Shown here: positions 11,839 through 23,800 of the stretch, piece after piece
Numbering within the stretch: the stretch's first letter is position 1
Layout of the letters: each line of letters starts with the position of its first letter
Assembly: GCF_046630445.1 (NCBI RefSeq)
Contig: NC_092335.1
Span: 39,027,001-39,091,000 of the forward strand
Length of the DNA: 64,000 nucleotides
Source of the DNA: Rutidosis leptorrhynchoides
Taxonomy: Eukaryota; Streptophyta; Magnoliopsida; Asterales; Asteraceae
Reading direction: 5' to 3'
The notes under the pieces: generated by a model
What the model was told of the DNA's origin: nothing
The model's database searches: none
The model's input: only the letters and a program-made list of their open reading frames with translations
Program-made: the position numbers and the translations under genes

Positions 11839-12989
11839 AATTTAATCATTTTTCTACGCTAATCACCCTCAATAATTTAAATTGTTACTGATTTCTTGCA
11901 AATGAGGGCATTGCAAGATCTTAAGTGTGGGAAGGGGTTAAATTATTTAGGATTTTTAAAATTTTTAACTTATACACTTTGTTACCATTAAAAATACTAG
12001 TAACGCAGTAGTTGTATTAGAATCTAGTGCTCTCTGATAATAAAGAACAGCCCTAGTCTTATATACTGACTACCCAATTCTAGTAAAATTTTTCAAAATT
12101 TTCAATTAAATGAATTCAAATCATGTTTATACATATTTATGAACGATAAAACTAGGTGTTAACACCGAAATTATTGTTACCTCGGAAAGGACATAAATTG
12201 AGAAACAACCCAAAATGTTAGAATTCATTTAAAATGGAATAGAGTACAATAAAAAGGCAAAGAAAGGAAAATAAAAGCCAAGTGTGGGAAAAATTTACCA
12301 AGTTATTTAAAACATAAATCACATATTTTTGTACAAATAACTGAAGATACTTTTGTTTTGGACAATTTTATCAGTTTTACCCAATTTATTATAATATATT
12401 TGAAAGAAAATATGGATCTACACGATGAATCAATTCCATCATTAAAAGGAAGTAAAGTCTTCCGAAAAAGAAACGCGCTTCTTGATTTAGGTCAGGAAGT
12501 TGTCGTCCAGACCAGTTGTAGAGTCTACGAAAAACCTTGAAAAGTTTTCTCGAAAATCAGCTGGAAATCCACGGACCTCAGCATCAAACAGGGTCGCCAA
12601 GTGGTCAGACTTATCCTAACCATGAGAGGATCTGTCTCGTAAAATGGGGAGGGCGCCGTGCAAATTAGCTTGATAAGACTAATGAATCAGACCCCCAGAA
12701 AGGATAATCTCCTTAAAGATCAAAAATCAGCTTTTAAGCCTGATATTACTCAATCCTAGAGATTGACCTTAAAGATTGAGAATTACAAACTCATGGAATT
12801 CAATGATATCTAAACTCGAGCTTGAACGAGAAAATATTTTGATCAAAATTACAAACCGATTTGTTTTCTGAAAACCTATTTTCAATGCGTTCATTACCAT
12901 TGAACGTAAAATCCTAGGAATTCACCTGGAATTCATTAGGTCACCTGAACCAAATCGGGTGTCAACCGTAAGAACGGTGGTTGCATAGC

Positions 12990-12994
12990 ATGGT
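12990..12994. repeat. Target site duplication of element B, left copy (ATGGT)
   Basis: ATGGT lies directly before the left LTR of B and is repeated at 29895-29899 directly after the right LTR. Confidence 0.95.
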
Positions 12995-14989
12995 TGATGT
13001 GAAGCGAGGTGTATATAAAATAGTTATTATTTTACTAGGAAAACACTATTAAATACGATACAATTTTACACAAGATATTTATTTATTTATAGAATGGATA
13101 TACTTAAACCTTGCTACAACACTTATAGGCAGTGTACCTAATCGTACAGTAGTGTAGTTTTTAGTAAGTCCGGTTCGTTCCACAGGGAAATCTTTAAACA
13201 AAGCTCAACGCTATATTAGTTTACTTTTATAAAAATACAAATATATATATAAGTAATATTATTATTATAAAGGGGGGTTTTTACCGTTTAATGACCGGTT
13301 TGTCGATTTTAAGACTTTAGTCACAGTTAAAACCTAATGTAAAATATAAAATAAATACAAGACTTAAATTAAAGCGTAAAGTAAATAATGATAATGAAAT
13401 TGCGAATAATAAAAGTGCGATAAAATAAAATTGCGATAATTAAAAAGTACGATAATTAAAAGTGCGATAAAATAAAATAACAATAAATAAAAGTGCGATA
13501 ATTAGAAGTGCAATTAAATATAAAATAAAGGAAATTAAATATGAAATAAAAGAATTATGCTTATTTAAACTTCCGTAATCATGATGTTTGACGTGTTGAT
13601 TTTAGTTTTATGCCCATGGGTTAATTGTCCTTTGTCCTGGATTATTCAATATGTCCGTCTGGTTTTTTGTCCATAACAGTCCATCAGTCATAAATATAAA
13701 TTGCAAGTGTCCTTGTCAAATTATTATTATACCCGAAGATAAATATTCCAACTAATTGGGGATTCGAATTGTAACAAGGTTTTAATACTTTGTTTAATGA
13801 ATACACCAGGTTATCGACTGCGTGTAAACCAAGGTTTTACTACTTTGTTAACAATTACACCAATTACCCTTGAATGTAATTTCACCCCTGTTTTAATTAT
13901 TCTAGTGGCTATTAATCCATTCCCGTGTCCGGTTAAATGAACGATTATTCGTACATATAAATACCCCGCCCATCGTGTCCGATCGAGTGTATATGGTAAT
14001 TTATAGGGACGCCCAATTGTAAATCTTTATATTAACATTAACAAACTTTCATTTAGTTAAACAAATATAAAGCCCATTAATAGCCCATAGTCTAGTTTCC
14101 ACAAGTGTCGTTCTTTTATCCAAACCCCAATTATGGTACAAAGCCCAATTACCCAATTTTAGTAATTAGCCCAACATCATGATTACTTCGTTTTAAATAA
14201 ACATAATAATAACTTAGCTACGAGACATTAATGTAAAAAGGTTGAACATAACTTACAATGATTAAAAATAGCGTAGCGTTACACGGACAGAATTTCGACT
14301 TACACCCTTACAACATTCGCTAACATACCCTTATTATTAGAATTAAAATTAAAATTAAAATATAAATTATATATATATATATATATTACGTATATATTGA
14401 GAGAGAGATGAAAATAAGATATGAAATTTGATCAGAATTCGGTTGGCTTTATAGCCAGAGTTGAAAATTGGGGCTCCGCGACTCGCGGCAAAATGCCCTT
14501 AAAACTCCGCGAGTCGCGGAGATATATTTACAGCTCACACCCTTGGAGTTTCTTGCTGCCGACGGTTTTTAATATATATATATAATATATATATAATTAA
14601 TATAATTAATTATATATTATATTATATTTATATACATAGTTAACTTGTAATTTTTAGTCCGTTGCGTCGAGCGTTAAGAGTTGACTCTGGTCCCGGTTCC
14701 GGATTTTCGAACGTCCTCGCGTACAATTTAATATCTTGTACTTTGCGTTTTGAATCTTGTACTCTTGTGATTTCGAGACGTTTCTTATCAATAATTGGAA
14801 CCTTTTTGATTGTCTTTTGTTCTTTTGAGCTTTTTGGTCGTTTGCGTCTTCAAATCGTCGAATCTGTCTTTTGTCTTCACCTTTTATTATTTAAACGAAT
14901 ATCACTTGTAAATAGAACAATTGCAACTAAAAGCTTGTCTTTCTTGAGGAATAATGCTATGAAATATATGTTCGTTTTTAGCATTATCA
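12995..14989 (-). repeat. Element B 3' LTR
   Basis: This is the left copy; on the plus strand it runs TGATGTGAAG to GCATTATCA. It contains a TATA box at 14448-14453 (TATAAA on the minus strand) and two CG-rich palindromes at 14476-14488 and 14505-14521 just upstream of that box. Confidence 0.95.
14476..14521. promoter_or_regulatory. Palindrome pair upstream of LTR TATA box (element B, 3' LTR)
   Basis: CCGCGACTCGCGG (14476-14488) and CTCCGCGAGTCGCGGAG (14505-14521) are separated by 16 bases. On the minus strand the pair ends 22 bases upstream of TATAAA. An identical pair is in the 5' LTR (29381-29426). Confidence 0.6.
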
Positions 14990-15004
14990 AATATTCCCAC
15001 ACTT
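14990..15004 (-). other. Polypurine tract of element B
   Basis: On the minus strand AAGTGTGGGAATATT touches the start of the 3' LTR. That is the position used to prime plus-strand synthesis in LTR elements. Three more copies of the AAGTGTGGGR motif lie inside B. Confidence 0.6.
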
Positions 15005-15303
15005 GAGCGTTGCTTGTCCTCAAGCAATATTGTCTTGAAATACTAGAATCACTTCTTTATTCTTCATACTTTGTACATCAGTGATTTCTATATGGCGGTA
15101 TAAACAATGGTAATAACGATATGGTTTACAGTCCCACATGACTATAAAAATTTAGATCCATTAAGGAAATTGGATCTTTATGAAAACATTTGATCTTTTG
15201 AAATCTAGTTTTTACCCTAGATAAGTTTTCCGGAATAACCCTTTACCGGTGTTTGCAAAATATTTTTGTGGGTTTGGTGGGTTTCAGATTTGAAAATTTT
15301 AGC

Positions 15304-15555
15304 TCAAAACTTGCGGTTTTGTGTCACCCACTTGCTAACCTTGTATTTGGAAAGCAACACGTCCAGTTTACTTGTCCCGTATATTACCTTTCGGTAAACT
15401 ACCGTCCGGTTGTAAAGGAAAGCGTTGAACAAGCAACTGTTAAGGCAATGTCCCGTGACATGCTTTTGATTATGGTCTATAACGTGTCGGACGCAATTAC
15501 TATCCTTGGTAGGAGCAATAGTAAAGCTCACCCTTATAATTTTTCGGTCTGGCAC
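15304..15555 (-). other. Conserved short ORF in the 3' tail of element B
   Basis: This 83-codon ORF reads in the sense direction of B, and its sequence is closely matched in A on the far side of B (29.9-30.2 kb). Words such as PDRKIIRVSFTIAPTKDSNC are shared. The opposite strand is also open for over 100 codons in both elements. No domain is recognised. Confidence 0.35.
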
Positions 15556-16704
15556 AAGGTCCTGTCTTTGACCATGCTATGCAACCACCGTTCTTACGGT
15601 TGACACCTGATTTAGTTCAGGTGACCTAATGAATTCCAGGTGAATTCCTAGGATTTTACGTTCAATGGTAATGAACGCATTGAAAATAGGGTTTTCAGAA
15701 AACAAATCGGTTTGTAATTTTGATCAAAATATTTTCTCGTTTAAGCTCGAGTTTAGATATCATTGAATTCCATGAGTTTGTAATTCTCAATCTTTAAGGT
15801 CAATCTCAAGGATTGAGTAATATCAGGCTTAAAAGCTGATTTTTGATCTTTAAGGAGATTATCCTTTCTGGGGATCTGATTCATTAGTCTTATCAAGCTA
15901 ATTTGCACGGTGCCCCCCCATTGTACGAGATAAATCCTTCTCATGGTTAGGATAAATCTGACCACTTGGCGACCCTGTTTAATGCTGAGGTCCGTGGATT
16001 TCCTGCTGATTTTAGTGATGACTTTTCTAGATTTTTCGTCAACCTACAGCTGGTCTGGACGACAACTTCATGATCTAAATCAAGAAGCGCGTTTCTTTTT
16101 CAGAAGACTTTACTTCCTTTTAATGATGGAATTGATTCATCGTGTAGATCCATCTCTTCTTTTCTTTCATCGGGTAAAACAGTTTAGTTTAGTCCAAAGC
16201 AAAAGTATTTTCAGTTATTTGTTACAGATATATGTGACATATGTTTAAAATAATTTGGTAAATTTTCCCACACTTGGCTTTTATTTTCCTTTTTATCGTC
16301 CTCTATTCCATTTTAAATGAATTTTAACATTTTAGTTTGTTTCTCAATTTATGTCCTTTCCGAGGTAACAATAATTTCGGTGTTAAAACCTAGTTTTATC
16401 GTTCATAAATATGTATAAACATGATTTTAATTCATTTAATTGAAAATTTTGAAAAATTTTACTAGAATTGGGTAGTCAGTATATAAGACTAGGGCTGTTC
16501 TTTTTTATCAGAGAGCACTAGATTCTAATACAACTACTGCTTTACTAGTATTTTTAATGGTAACCAAGTGTTTAATATAAAAATTTTAAAATCCGAAAGA
16601 ATTTAATCCCTTCCCACACTTAAGATCTTGCAATGCCCTCATTTGCAAGAAATCAGTAACAATTTATATTATTGAGGGTGATTTGTGTGAAAATGATTAA
16701 ATTT

Positions 16705-16941
16705 TTACCAAAGTTTCCAAATATATTGTCGTTTGTTTGCTGAATGATAAATGGTGCACATCATTTGTTCATCCCGTCTTGTTGTTATTTCACATATATT
16801 TTGCATCTTGTCGTCAAAATTAGTTGCTTTTGCTGAACTTAATGCCAGTCTTTGAAAATGCGTTGTTTTACCCTGTTGTGTAAATAAGATAAACTGCAAA
16901 CATATATACATATTTTTGAAGTTTGGTTTATTACCCCACAT
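16705..16941 (-). other. Short ORF conserved between elements A and B (B copy)
   Basis: This 78-codon ORF is the counterpart of 11626-11838 in A. It contains LSSAKATNFDDK, TTRRDEQMMCT and the terminal KRQYIWKLW. It lies just downstream (minus-strand sense) of the third ORF and may be a separate reading frame or a spliced part of it; the sequence alone does not decide. Confidence 0.45.
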
Positions 16942-17062
16942 TCAAAAATTATTAAAGTCTAAAAAGTTAGATAATTATAAAAATGATTACAATATTAACA
17001 AAAATATTAAATGTATCAATAATTACAAATTACAAAATAATAAAAAAAAAATAATAAGTAAA

Positions 17063-18415
17063 CTAAGGATGATATTGGTACCAATAGGGGTTCCAGGCAT
17101 ACCCATACGTGCTATAGAATGCTTCGGCAGGATCATACGTAGGATATGGTGGCTGCATCTCTATCGACCAAGGAGGGAAGACGGGTTTCGGTGTAGGAAT
17201 ATAGTTTCTACCTATATGTTGGCAATGCGCTATGATCTGGTTCTGATGAACTTGCCAATCTTCAAATGCTCTCTGTCTAGCATTTTCGTATTCCTGAGAA
17301 GCTATAAACCTATGCATTTCTTGCATCTCATTCCCCCCTCCTACATTACCTTGCTGCTGGTTTCTCTCTACCTGTGGATGTCTACCATTGTATCGTACTG
17401 CGGCGTTATTTCGCCGCTTCAAAACTTTCGCACCATGGTATACATTTAAACCTATAGTGTCGCGGGGTTCCGGCTCTTCTACTAATAATCCCCCCCGACT
17501 TATATCCACACCGAGATATTCACCAATCAAAGTAATAAAAATACCACCTCCTATTATGCTATGTGGACGCATCCCCCGAACCATAGCTGATAAATAATAA
17601 CCCACACAATATGGTATACTTACAGCGCTGTGTGGGTCTCGAATACACATATGGTAAAACAAATCTTGTTCATTTACCTTTTCTTTGTTTTTACCCCTTT
17701 GTGTAATCGAATTAGCTAAAAACCTATGTATTACTCTTAATTCGGCTCTATCTATATCCAAATAAGAGTAGTTTCCCCCTTTGAAACGGTGATGGCTTGT
17801 CATTTGACTCCACACACCGTGTGTATCAAAATTCTCATCTATCTTTCTACCGTTTAGTATCAATCCTCTACAATCGGCAGACGCTAACTCCTCAGGCGTA
17901 TATATACGTAAAGCCTGAGCCATGTCCAGTAAAGACATGTGGCGCATCGAACCGCCTAACAAAAATCTAATAAAAGAACGATCGGTTAAACTAGCTACCC
18001 GATCATTCAACTCTATACTACATAACAACTCTTCACACCATACTTTATATACAGGTCTGCGTATGGTGAATAAACATATCCAGTCATTAAAAGAAGAATT
18101 ACCATACCTCTGTACCAGTAATTCCCTAATTGGCCCGGCCAATTCTACAGCTTCCAAGGGTCCCCATTCTATGACCCTCGGTACCTCAACAACCTTGGAA
18201 TGAAGAGTATGCAAACCCCGTTGATATTTTGGATAATCTATCCAAAGTCTGTCAAATCTCAGGTTCGGGTGCAACTGTTCCAAGTGCATATCTGAAAAGG
18301 TCATGACTGGATGAGGTACATCCTGCTTGTAGTAGTTATCTACCTCCTGTTGTTCCAAGTTCTCAGCAGGAGCATGGCGGGCTTGGGATGAAGATTCACC
18401 CCTTTCATTCTGCAA
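17063..18415 (-). CDS. Third ORF of element B, Athila ORF1/envelope-position protein (450 aa)
   Basis: This open frame lies downstream of gag-pol and the accessory ORF, where Athila-type elements carry a third gene. The protein has a core of about 300 residues with words such as LRFDRLWIDYP, WCEELLCSIEL, RSFIRFLLGGS and DLFYHMCIRDP. In arrangement it resembles the plant Athila ORF-1/putative plant transposon protein families. It has a proline-, tyrosine- and tryptophan-rich C-terminus ending in PYWYQYHP. I see no signal peptide and no clear membrane segment, so an envelope function is not supported by sequence. The start follows a non-coding stretch; an upstream in-frame start is not evident. 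Confidence 0.7.
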   Translation of the reverse strand: MQNERGESSSQARHAPAENLEQQEVDNYYKQDVPHPVMTFSDMHLEQLHPNLRFDRLWIDYPKYQRGLHTLHSKVVEVPRVIEWGPLEAVELAGPIRELLVQRYGNSSFNDWICLFTIRRPVYKVWCEELLCSIELNDRVASLTDRSFIRFLLGGSMRHMSLLDMAQALRIYTPEELASADCRGLILNGRKIDENFDTHGVWSQMTSHHRFKGGNYSYLDIDRAELRVIHRFLANSITQRGKNKEKVNEQDLFYHMCIRDPHSAVSIPYCVGYYLSAMVRGMRPHSIIGGGIFITLIGEYLGVDISRGGLLVEEPEPRDTIGLNVYHGAKVLKRRNNAAVRYNGRHPQVERNQQQGNVGGGNEMQEMHRFIASQEYENARQRAFEDWQVHQNQIIAHCQHIGRNYIPTPKPVFPPWSIEMQPPYPTYDPAEAFYSTYGYAWNPYWYQYHP

Positions 18416-20285
18416 AACACATCAAACACAAATTTTGTGCATCCAAATATGCATTAGTGTCAGCAAAATCATCAATCAAAATAATTACAATGACATTATT
18501 AATTTATATCAAACTTAAGCTTATTTTCACATTTTTATCAAATCTACACTTTTTCAAATAAGCATATACGAAAATTTTCGCCAAGTTCATAAGCATTCAA
18601 CTCAAATAACATGTCAAAATAATCATTACTAGCAAATAAACAAGTCTCAAATGGCATTATCTTTCAAAAATCAAGTTCATGAATTTTGGACTTGAAAAAG
18701 TCCACTTTAATTCTCAAAATCATGTTTAGGCTCAAAGTTTGGATCATTTAACTACCTAGACATGTTACACTACTCAATTTAGCAACAATTCATGACAAAA
18801 ATCGGCCATAACCTGTTTATATCAAAAAGCCCCAAATTGCTCAAGAACACAAACCCTAGATTATTCAAAATTTGAAGTTTAAGGCTTCTAATCATGTTAA
18901 ACAGCATCAATCTAGGTTATACAAGCATAATACATAAACAATTTAAGTCTAATTACACTAAAAAGCATCAAAATCAAATTGGGGAAAAATAGCTCAAGAA
19001 CACTAAAATTCGAATTAAATGGTGTTTAGGTGTAGAAATTTACCGTTTTTCTTGAGTAATTCCTAGATATCATCCTTCTCAACATGATTTTAGCAAAAAA
19101 TTTGGTGATTAACGGTTAAAAATTGAGATTTTTGGGGGTGATTTTCGGGTTTTTTCGCAGTTATTTTCGAGCTGTATGTTTCTGTTTTGTGTGTGGGGGA
19201 GTGACTGATCGTTCAGCTATTTTATTTTTTTTTTCTGGGTTTTGGTCCCTCCGCGAGTCGCGGAGGTTTTGCACTGCAAACTCCGCGAGTCGCGGAGTTT
19301 AACCTTTTTTTTTTTTTTTTTTTTTTTTTTATATATAATTTTTAACTTATAAAACAATTAAGAAATTAATTTTAAAATTTTGTTTCCCTTGTTATTTAGG
19401 ACGAGGTCGTTTCGGATCGATGTCCTAGTCCGTCCCTCGACAAAATTTTAAAATTTGTCTTTTTGTAGCGATTGTTTTAAAAGCTAAGATTTTTGGGTTT
19501 TTTAATGTTTTTGGCATACTTTAAATCAATAAGATTAAAAATAATGATAATAAAAGTTCTCGTCCCTCCCTCGGGTAAAGCAATTTCGGTTCAAAGACCT
19601 AGTCTTCAACTTACGACGAATTTTAAAAATCATATTCTTAACTTAATGAGATAAAGTAAATTTTTGTTTTTAAATTCACACAACTTAAATATAAAATTCA
19701 AAATTAAAAATTAAAAATTCACACCAAACTTAAAATTTGAAATGCATAAAATTAAAATTTCATATTTTAAAAATTAAAAATTCACACCAAACTTAATTTA
19801 AAAATTCATAAATTCATACCACACTTATATTAATTTTTCAAATATTTACAATTTTAAATATATTGTTTTTACAAAGTTTACAATATTAATTTAAGATTTA
19901 AATATTAATTTTAAAAACATGGTAAAAATAAAATTAAAAATCTTTTTGTCTTTTTATCCCACTTTAATCAATCAAATATTATCAAAAATATGCGCCCCTC
20001 TTTTCGGTAAAGTAATTTCGGTTCCAAGACCTAATTTAACTCATGACGAATTTTTGAAATATTTTGGGTTGATTGATTAAAGATATTTATACCTTAAGAA
20101 TAAACGTTAAATTTCGCAGTGATGTAATAAATTTTTGAATGATATCAATAATTTCGGTCGCCAAACCTAATTTTATTCAATACCAATTTAATACTTTTTA
20201 GCGAACAAATTAGCGTTTATTATCAAAAGGTTAAAAACAAAAATAAAAATAAAAACTGTACAGACATACCTGTGAAATAGATTTC
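18416..20285 (-). other. Non-coding region between accessory ORF and third ORF of element B
   Basis: About 1.9 kb without a long ORF. It holds a palindrome pair (19249-19297), a long T tract on the plus strand (about 19304-19330), and several copies of the CTAGGT..GAACCGAAATT motif (around 19390-19440, 19570-19625, 19995-20045 and 20150-20190). Confidence 0.6.
19249..19297. repeat. Internal palindrome pair of element B
   Basis: CTCCGCGAGTCGCGGAG occurs twice, at 19249-19265 and 19281-19297, with 15 bases between. It is the same word as in B's LTR promoter region. Confidence 0.9.
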
Positions 20286-20702
20286 TTAGTTATATGATCT
20301 ATTATATTCATAAGATAGTCGGTTTAATTGATTTTCCATGGCTGCATAGGCGTAACCTCGAGCATTCATTGTCTTTTCTTCTAAACATATGAACGGTCCG
20401 TCTCTGCATAAAGTAACAAATTCGGTATTTGAATAGGTTTGATTATTTGAACATTTACCTCCATGTGACCATTTTCCGCATTTGTGACATCGTTCTAGGT
20501 GTCGTGCTCTTCTTTTCGCTGCGGATTTTGATTTTCCTTTACCAAATTGTAACTTATTATCTTCGCATCTGGATCCTTTTCTAACTCCGTCCATTCTTTC
20601 TCTGATTACTGATACTAATTCACTCGGTAGTATGTCATTATTTCTTTTAGTGATCAAAGCGTGTAGCATTAGACCATGGTTTAATTCACAGGCAGTCTTC
20701 AT
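20286..20702 (-). CDS. Small zinc-knuckle accessory ORF of element B (138 aa)
   Basis: This is the same length and position as the ORF at 10069-10485 in A. It has the basic block KSKSAAKRRARHLER and then CHKCGKWSHGGKC (C-x2-C-x4-H-x3-C). The gap to the gag-pol stop is about 170 bases and contains a polypurine-like motif. It may be made from a spliced or internal transcript. It could bind RNA or DNA; this is inference from composition only. I do not recognise a named family. Confidence 0.65.
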   Translation of the reverse strand: MKTACELNHGLMLHALITKRNNDILPSELVSVIRERMDGVRKGSRCEDNKLQFGKGKSKSAAKRRARHLERCHKCGKWSHGGKCSNNQTYSNTEFVTLCRDGPFICLEEKTMNARGYAYAAMENQLNRLSYEYNRSYN

Positions 20703-20863
20703 TTCGTAAAAACCTAAAAAAATAAAAATTCAGAATGGGGGGAGAAGACTAGTTCTTTAGGGTCTGCTAGGGAAAGACCATACGTGTTCCATTTTCGAGA
20801 ACTACACGAAAACAGACAATCTAACTCTAACAGAAATACATATTATCCTTTAAAGACTTGATT

Positions 20864-20875
20864 CTCCCCACACTT
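20864..20875 (-). other. Polypurine-like motif overlapping the gag-pol end of element B
   Basis: AAGTGTGGGGAG on the minus strand overlaps the gag-pol stop codon. Further copies lie at 16608-16621, 16261-16275 and, as the terminal tract, 14990-15004. Confidence 0.5.
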
Positions 20876-23800
20876 AGTTAGCTGTGGTGTCGAAATTGTG
20901 ATTAACTTCGTTGTCGACTTCCATCGGACCATGTATGTAATGTTTAACTCTGTGACCATTAACTTTAAATTCAATCCCATTTGAATTTATTAATTCTATC
21001 GTTCCGTATGGGAAAACTCTTTTGACTATGAATGGTCCAGACCATCTTGATTTCAATTTTCCAGGAAATAGCTTGAATCGTGAATTGAAAAGAAGAACTC
21101 TGTCTCCTTCTTTGAATTCTTTTGAACTTCTGATTCTTTTATCATGCCATTTCTTCGTTCTTTCTTTATAGATTAACGAATTTTCGTATGCTTCATGTCT
21201 TAATTCTTCTAATTCGTTTAGTTGACTTAATCGTAGACGTCCGGCTTCATGTAAATCAAGATTACATGTCTTTAAAGCCCAAAATGCTTTGTGTTCAATT
21301 TCTACTGGAAGATGACATGCTTTTCCATAAACAAGTCTAAAAGGTGTGGTTCCAATTGGAGTTTTGTAGGCTGTTCTAAAAGCCCAGAGTGCATCCTCCA
21401 ATTTAATGGACCATTCCTTCGGATTTGATCCTACGGTTTTCTCTAGAATACGTTTTAAAGCTCGGTTGGTATTTTCAACTTGTCCACTTGTTTGTGGATG
21501 ATATGTGGTGGAGATTTTATGAGTTACTCCATATCTTTTAAGAACTTTCTCAAGTTGATTATTACAGAAATGAGTACCCCGATCACTTATTAAAGCTTTC
21601 GGTGTTCCAAACCTTGCAAAAAGACGTTTTAAAAAGTTGACTACAACTCGTGCATCGTTAGTTGGGAGAGCTTGTGCTTCCGCCCATTTAGATACATAAT
21701 CAATGGCTACGAGTATATATAGATTATTATGAGATTTTGGAAATGGACCCATAAAGTCAATACCCCAAATGTCAAATACTTCACATACTTGGATGACATT
21801 TTGTGGCATTTCATCACGTTGACTTATTCTTCCGGCCCTTTGACATGCATCACAGGATTTGCAAAGAAGGTGTGCGTCTTTGTAAATTGTAGGCCAATAG
21901 AATCCAGCTTCATAAATTTTTCTTGCTGTTAGTTGAGGCCCATAATGCCCTCCTGTTGGTCCTGTGTGACAATGGTTTAAAATTTTACTAGCTTCATCTC
22001 CAAATACACATCGGCGTATTATTCCATCGGGACAACTTTTAAACAGATGTGGATCTTCCCAGAAATAGTGTTTTATATCACTGAAGAATTTCTTTCGTCT
22101 TTGGTACGATAATCCTTTTTCAAGGAATCCACAAACTAAGTAGTTTGCATAGTCTGCAAACCATGGGATTTCTTTATAATCTATCTTCAATAGATATTCA
22201 TCAGGAAAGTTGTCTTGTATGGCCGATTCATTCAGAACTTCTAATTCGGGATTTTCAAGACGAGAAAGATGATCAGCGGCGAGATTTTCTGCTCCTCTTT
22301 TATCTCGGATTTCAATATCAAACTCTTGTAAGAGTAAGATCCAACGGATTAATCTTGGTTTAGCATCTTGTTTTGAAAATAGGTATCTAAGAGCAGAATG
22401 GTCGGTATAGACCACCGTTTTTGCTAGAACGAGATATGATCGAAATTTGTCAAAAGCAAAGACAATAGCAAGGAGTTCTTTTTCAGTAGTTGTATAGTTC
22501 GTTTGTGCTCCTTGTAACGTCTTACTAGCATAATATATAGGTTGAAATCGTTTTTCAATCCTTTGTCCTAAAACGGCTCCCATTGCAAAATCACTTGCAT
22601 CGCACATTAGTTCAAATGGTAGATTCCAATTTGGTGTTATCATGATCGGCGCATTAGTGAGTTTTTCTTTAAGAATATTAAAAGATTTGATACACTCATC
22701 TGAAAAGATGAATGGAGCATCCTTTTCTAGGAGTTTATTCATAGGAGTGGCAATTTTAGAAAAATCTTTTATGAAACGTCGGTAAAAACCGGCATGCCCT
22801 AGAAAACTCCTAACTCCTCTAACATTTGTGGGATGTGGAAGTTTAGCAATTACATCTACTTTAGCTCTATCCACTTCAATTCCTTCTTTTGAAATTTTAT
22901 GTCCAAGAACGATGCCTTCTTTAACCATGAAATGGCATTTCTCCCAATTAAGTACTAGATTTGATTTTTCGCATCTAATTAGCATTCGTTCCAGATTAAC
23001 TAGACATGATTTAAATGTATCACCGAAGACTGAAAAGTCATCCATGAATACTTCCATGCATTCTTCTATCATGTCGTGAAAAATCGCCATCATACACCTT
23101 TGAAAGGTTGCAGGGGCGTTGCAAAGTCCAAATGGCATGCGTTTGTAAGCAAAAGTACCATAAGGGCACGTGAATGTGGTTTTCTCTTGGTCCTCGGGTG
23201 CTATTGGAATTTGAAAATATCCGGAAAATCCATCTAGAAAACAATAGTAACTATTTCCGGCTAATCTTTCCAACATTTGATCTATGAAAGGTAAGGGAAA
23301 GTGATCTTTTCTGGTGGCGTCATTTAATTTTCTATAATCAATACATGCACGCCATCCTGTTACAGTCCTAGTAGGAATAAGCTCATTTTTCTCATTTGTA
23401 ATGACAGTCATGCCACCCTTCTTAGGCACGCATTGAACTGGGCTTACCCATGGACTATCAGAGATTGGATATATCAAACCTGCATCTAGCAGTTTAATAA
23501 TCTCTTTCTTAACTACATCTTGCATATTAGGATTTAGTCTTCGTTGGCGTTGCACATACGTTTTATGACCTTCTTCCATAAGGATTTTATGTGTGCAATA
23601 CGAAGGACTTATTCCTTTAATATCATGAATCTTCCATGCAATGGCTGGTTTATGAGCTTTCAACACAGAAATGAGTTGTGATTTCTCATTTTCAGTAAGA
23701 GAAGACGATATTATTACAGGTAATTCAGATTCACCATGTAAATAAGCGTATTCCAAATGGTTTGGAAGTGGCTTTAACTCTAATTTCGGAGGTTCTTCTA

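Larger units (their letters stand above)
10486..12994 (+). other. Element A 3' internal region, mostly non-coding
   Basis: The region is AT-rich. It carries five copies of a CTAGGT..GAACCGAAATT motif (near 10605, 10745, 11085, 11260, 12150), two polypurine-like motifs and an 18-bp perfect palindrome at 11367-11384. A short ORF at 11626-11838 has a close counterpart in B. Most of the third ORF that B has is not present. The region ends at the target site of B. Confidence 0.6.
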
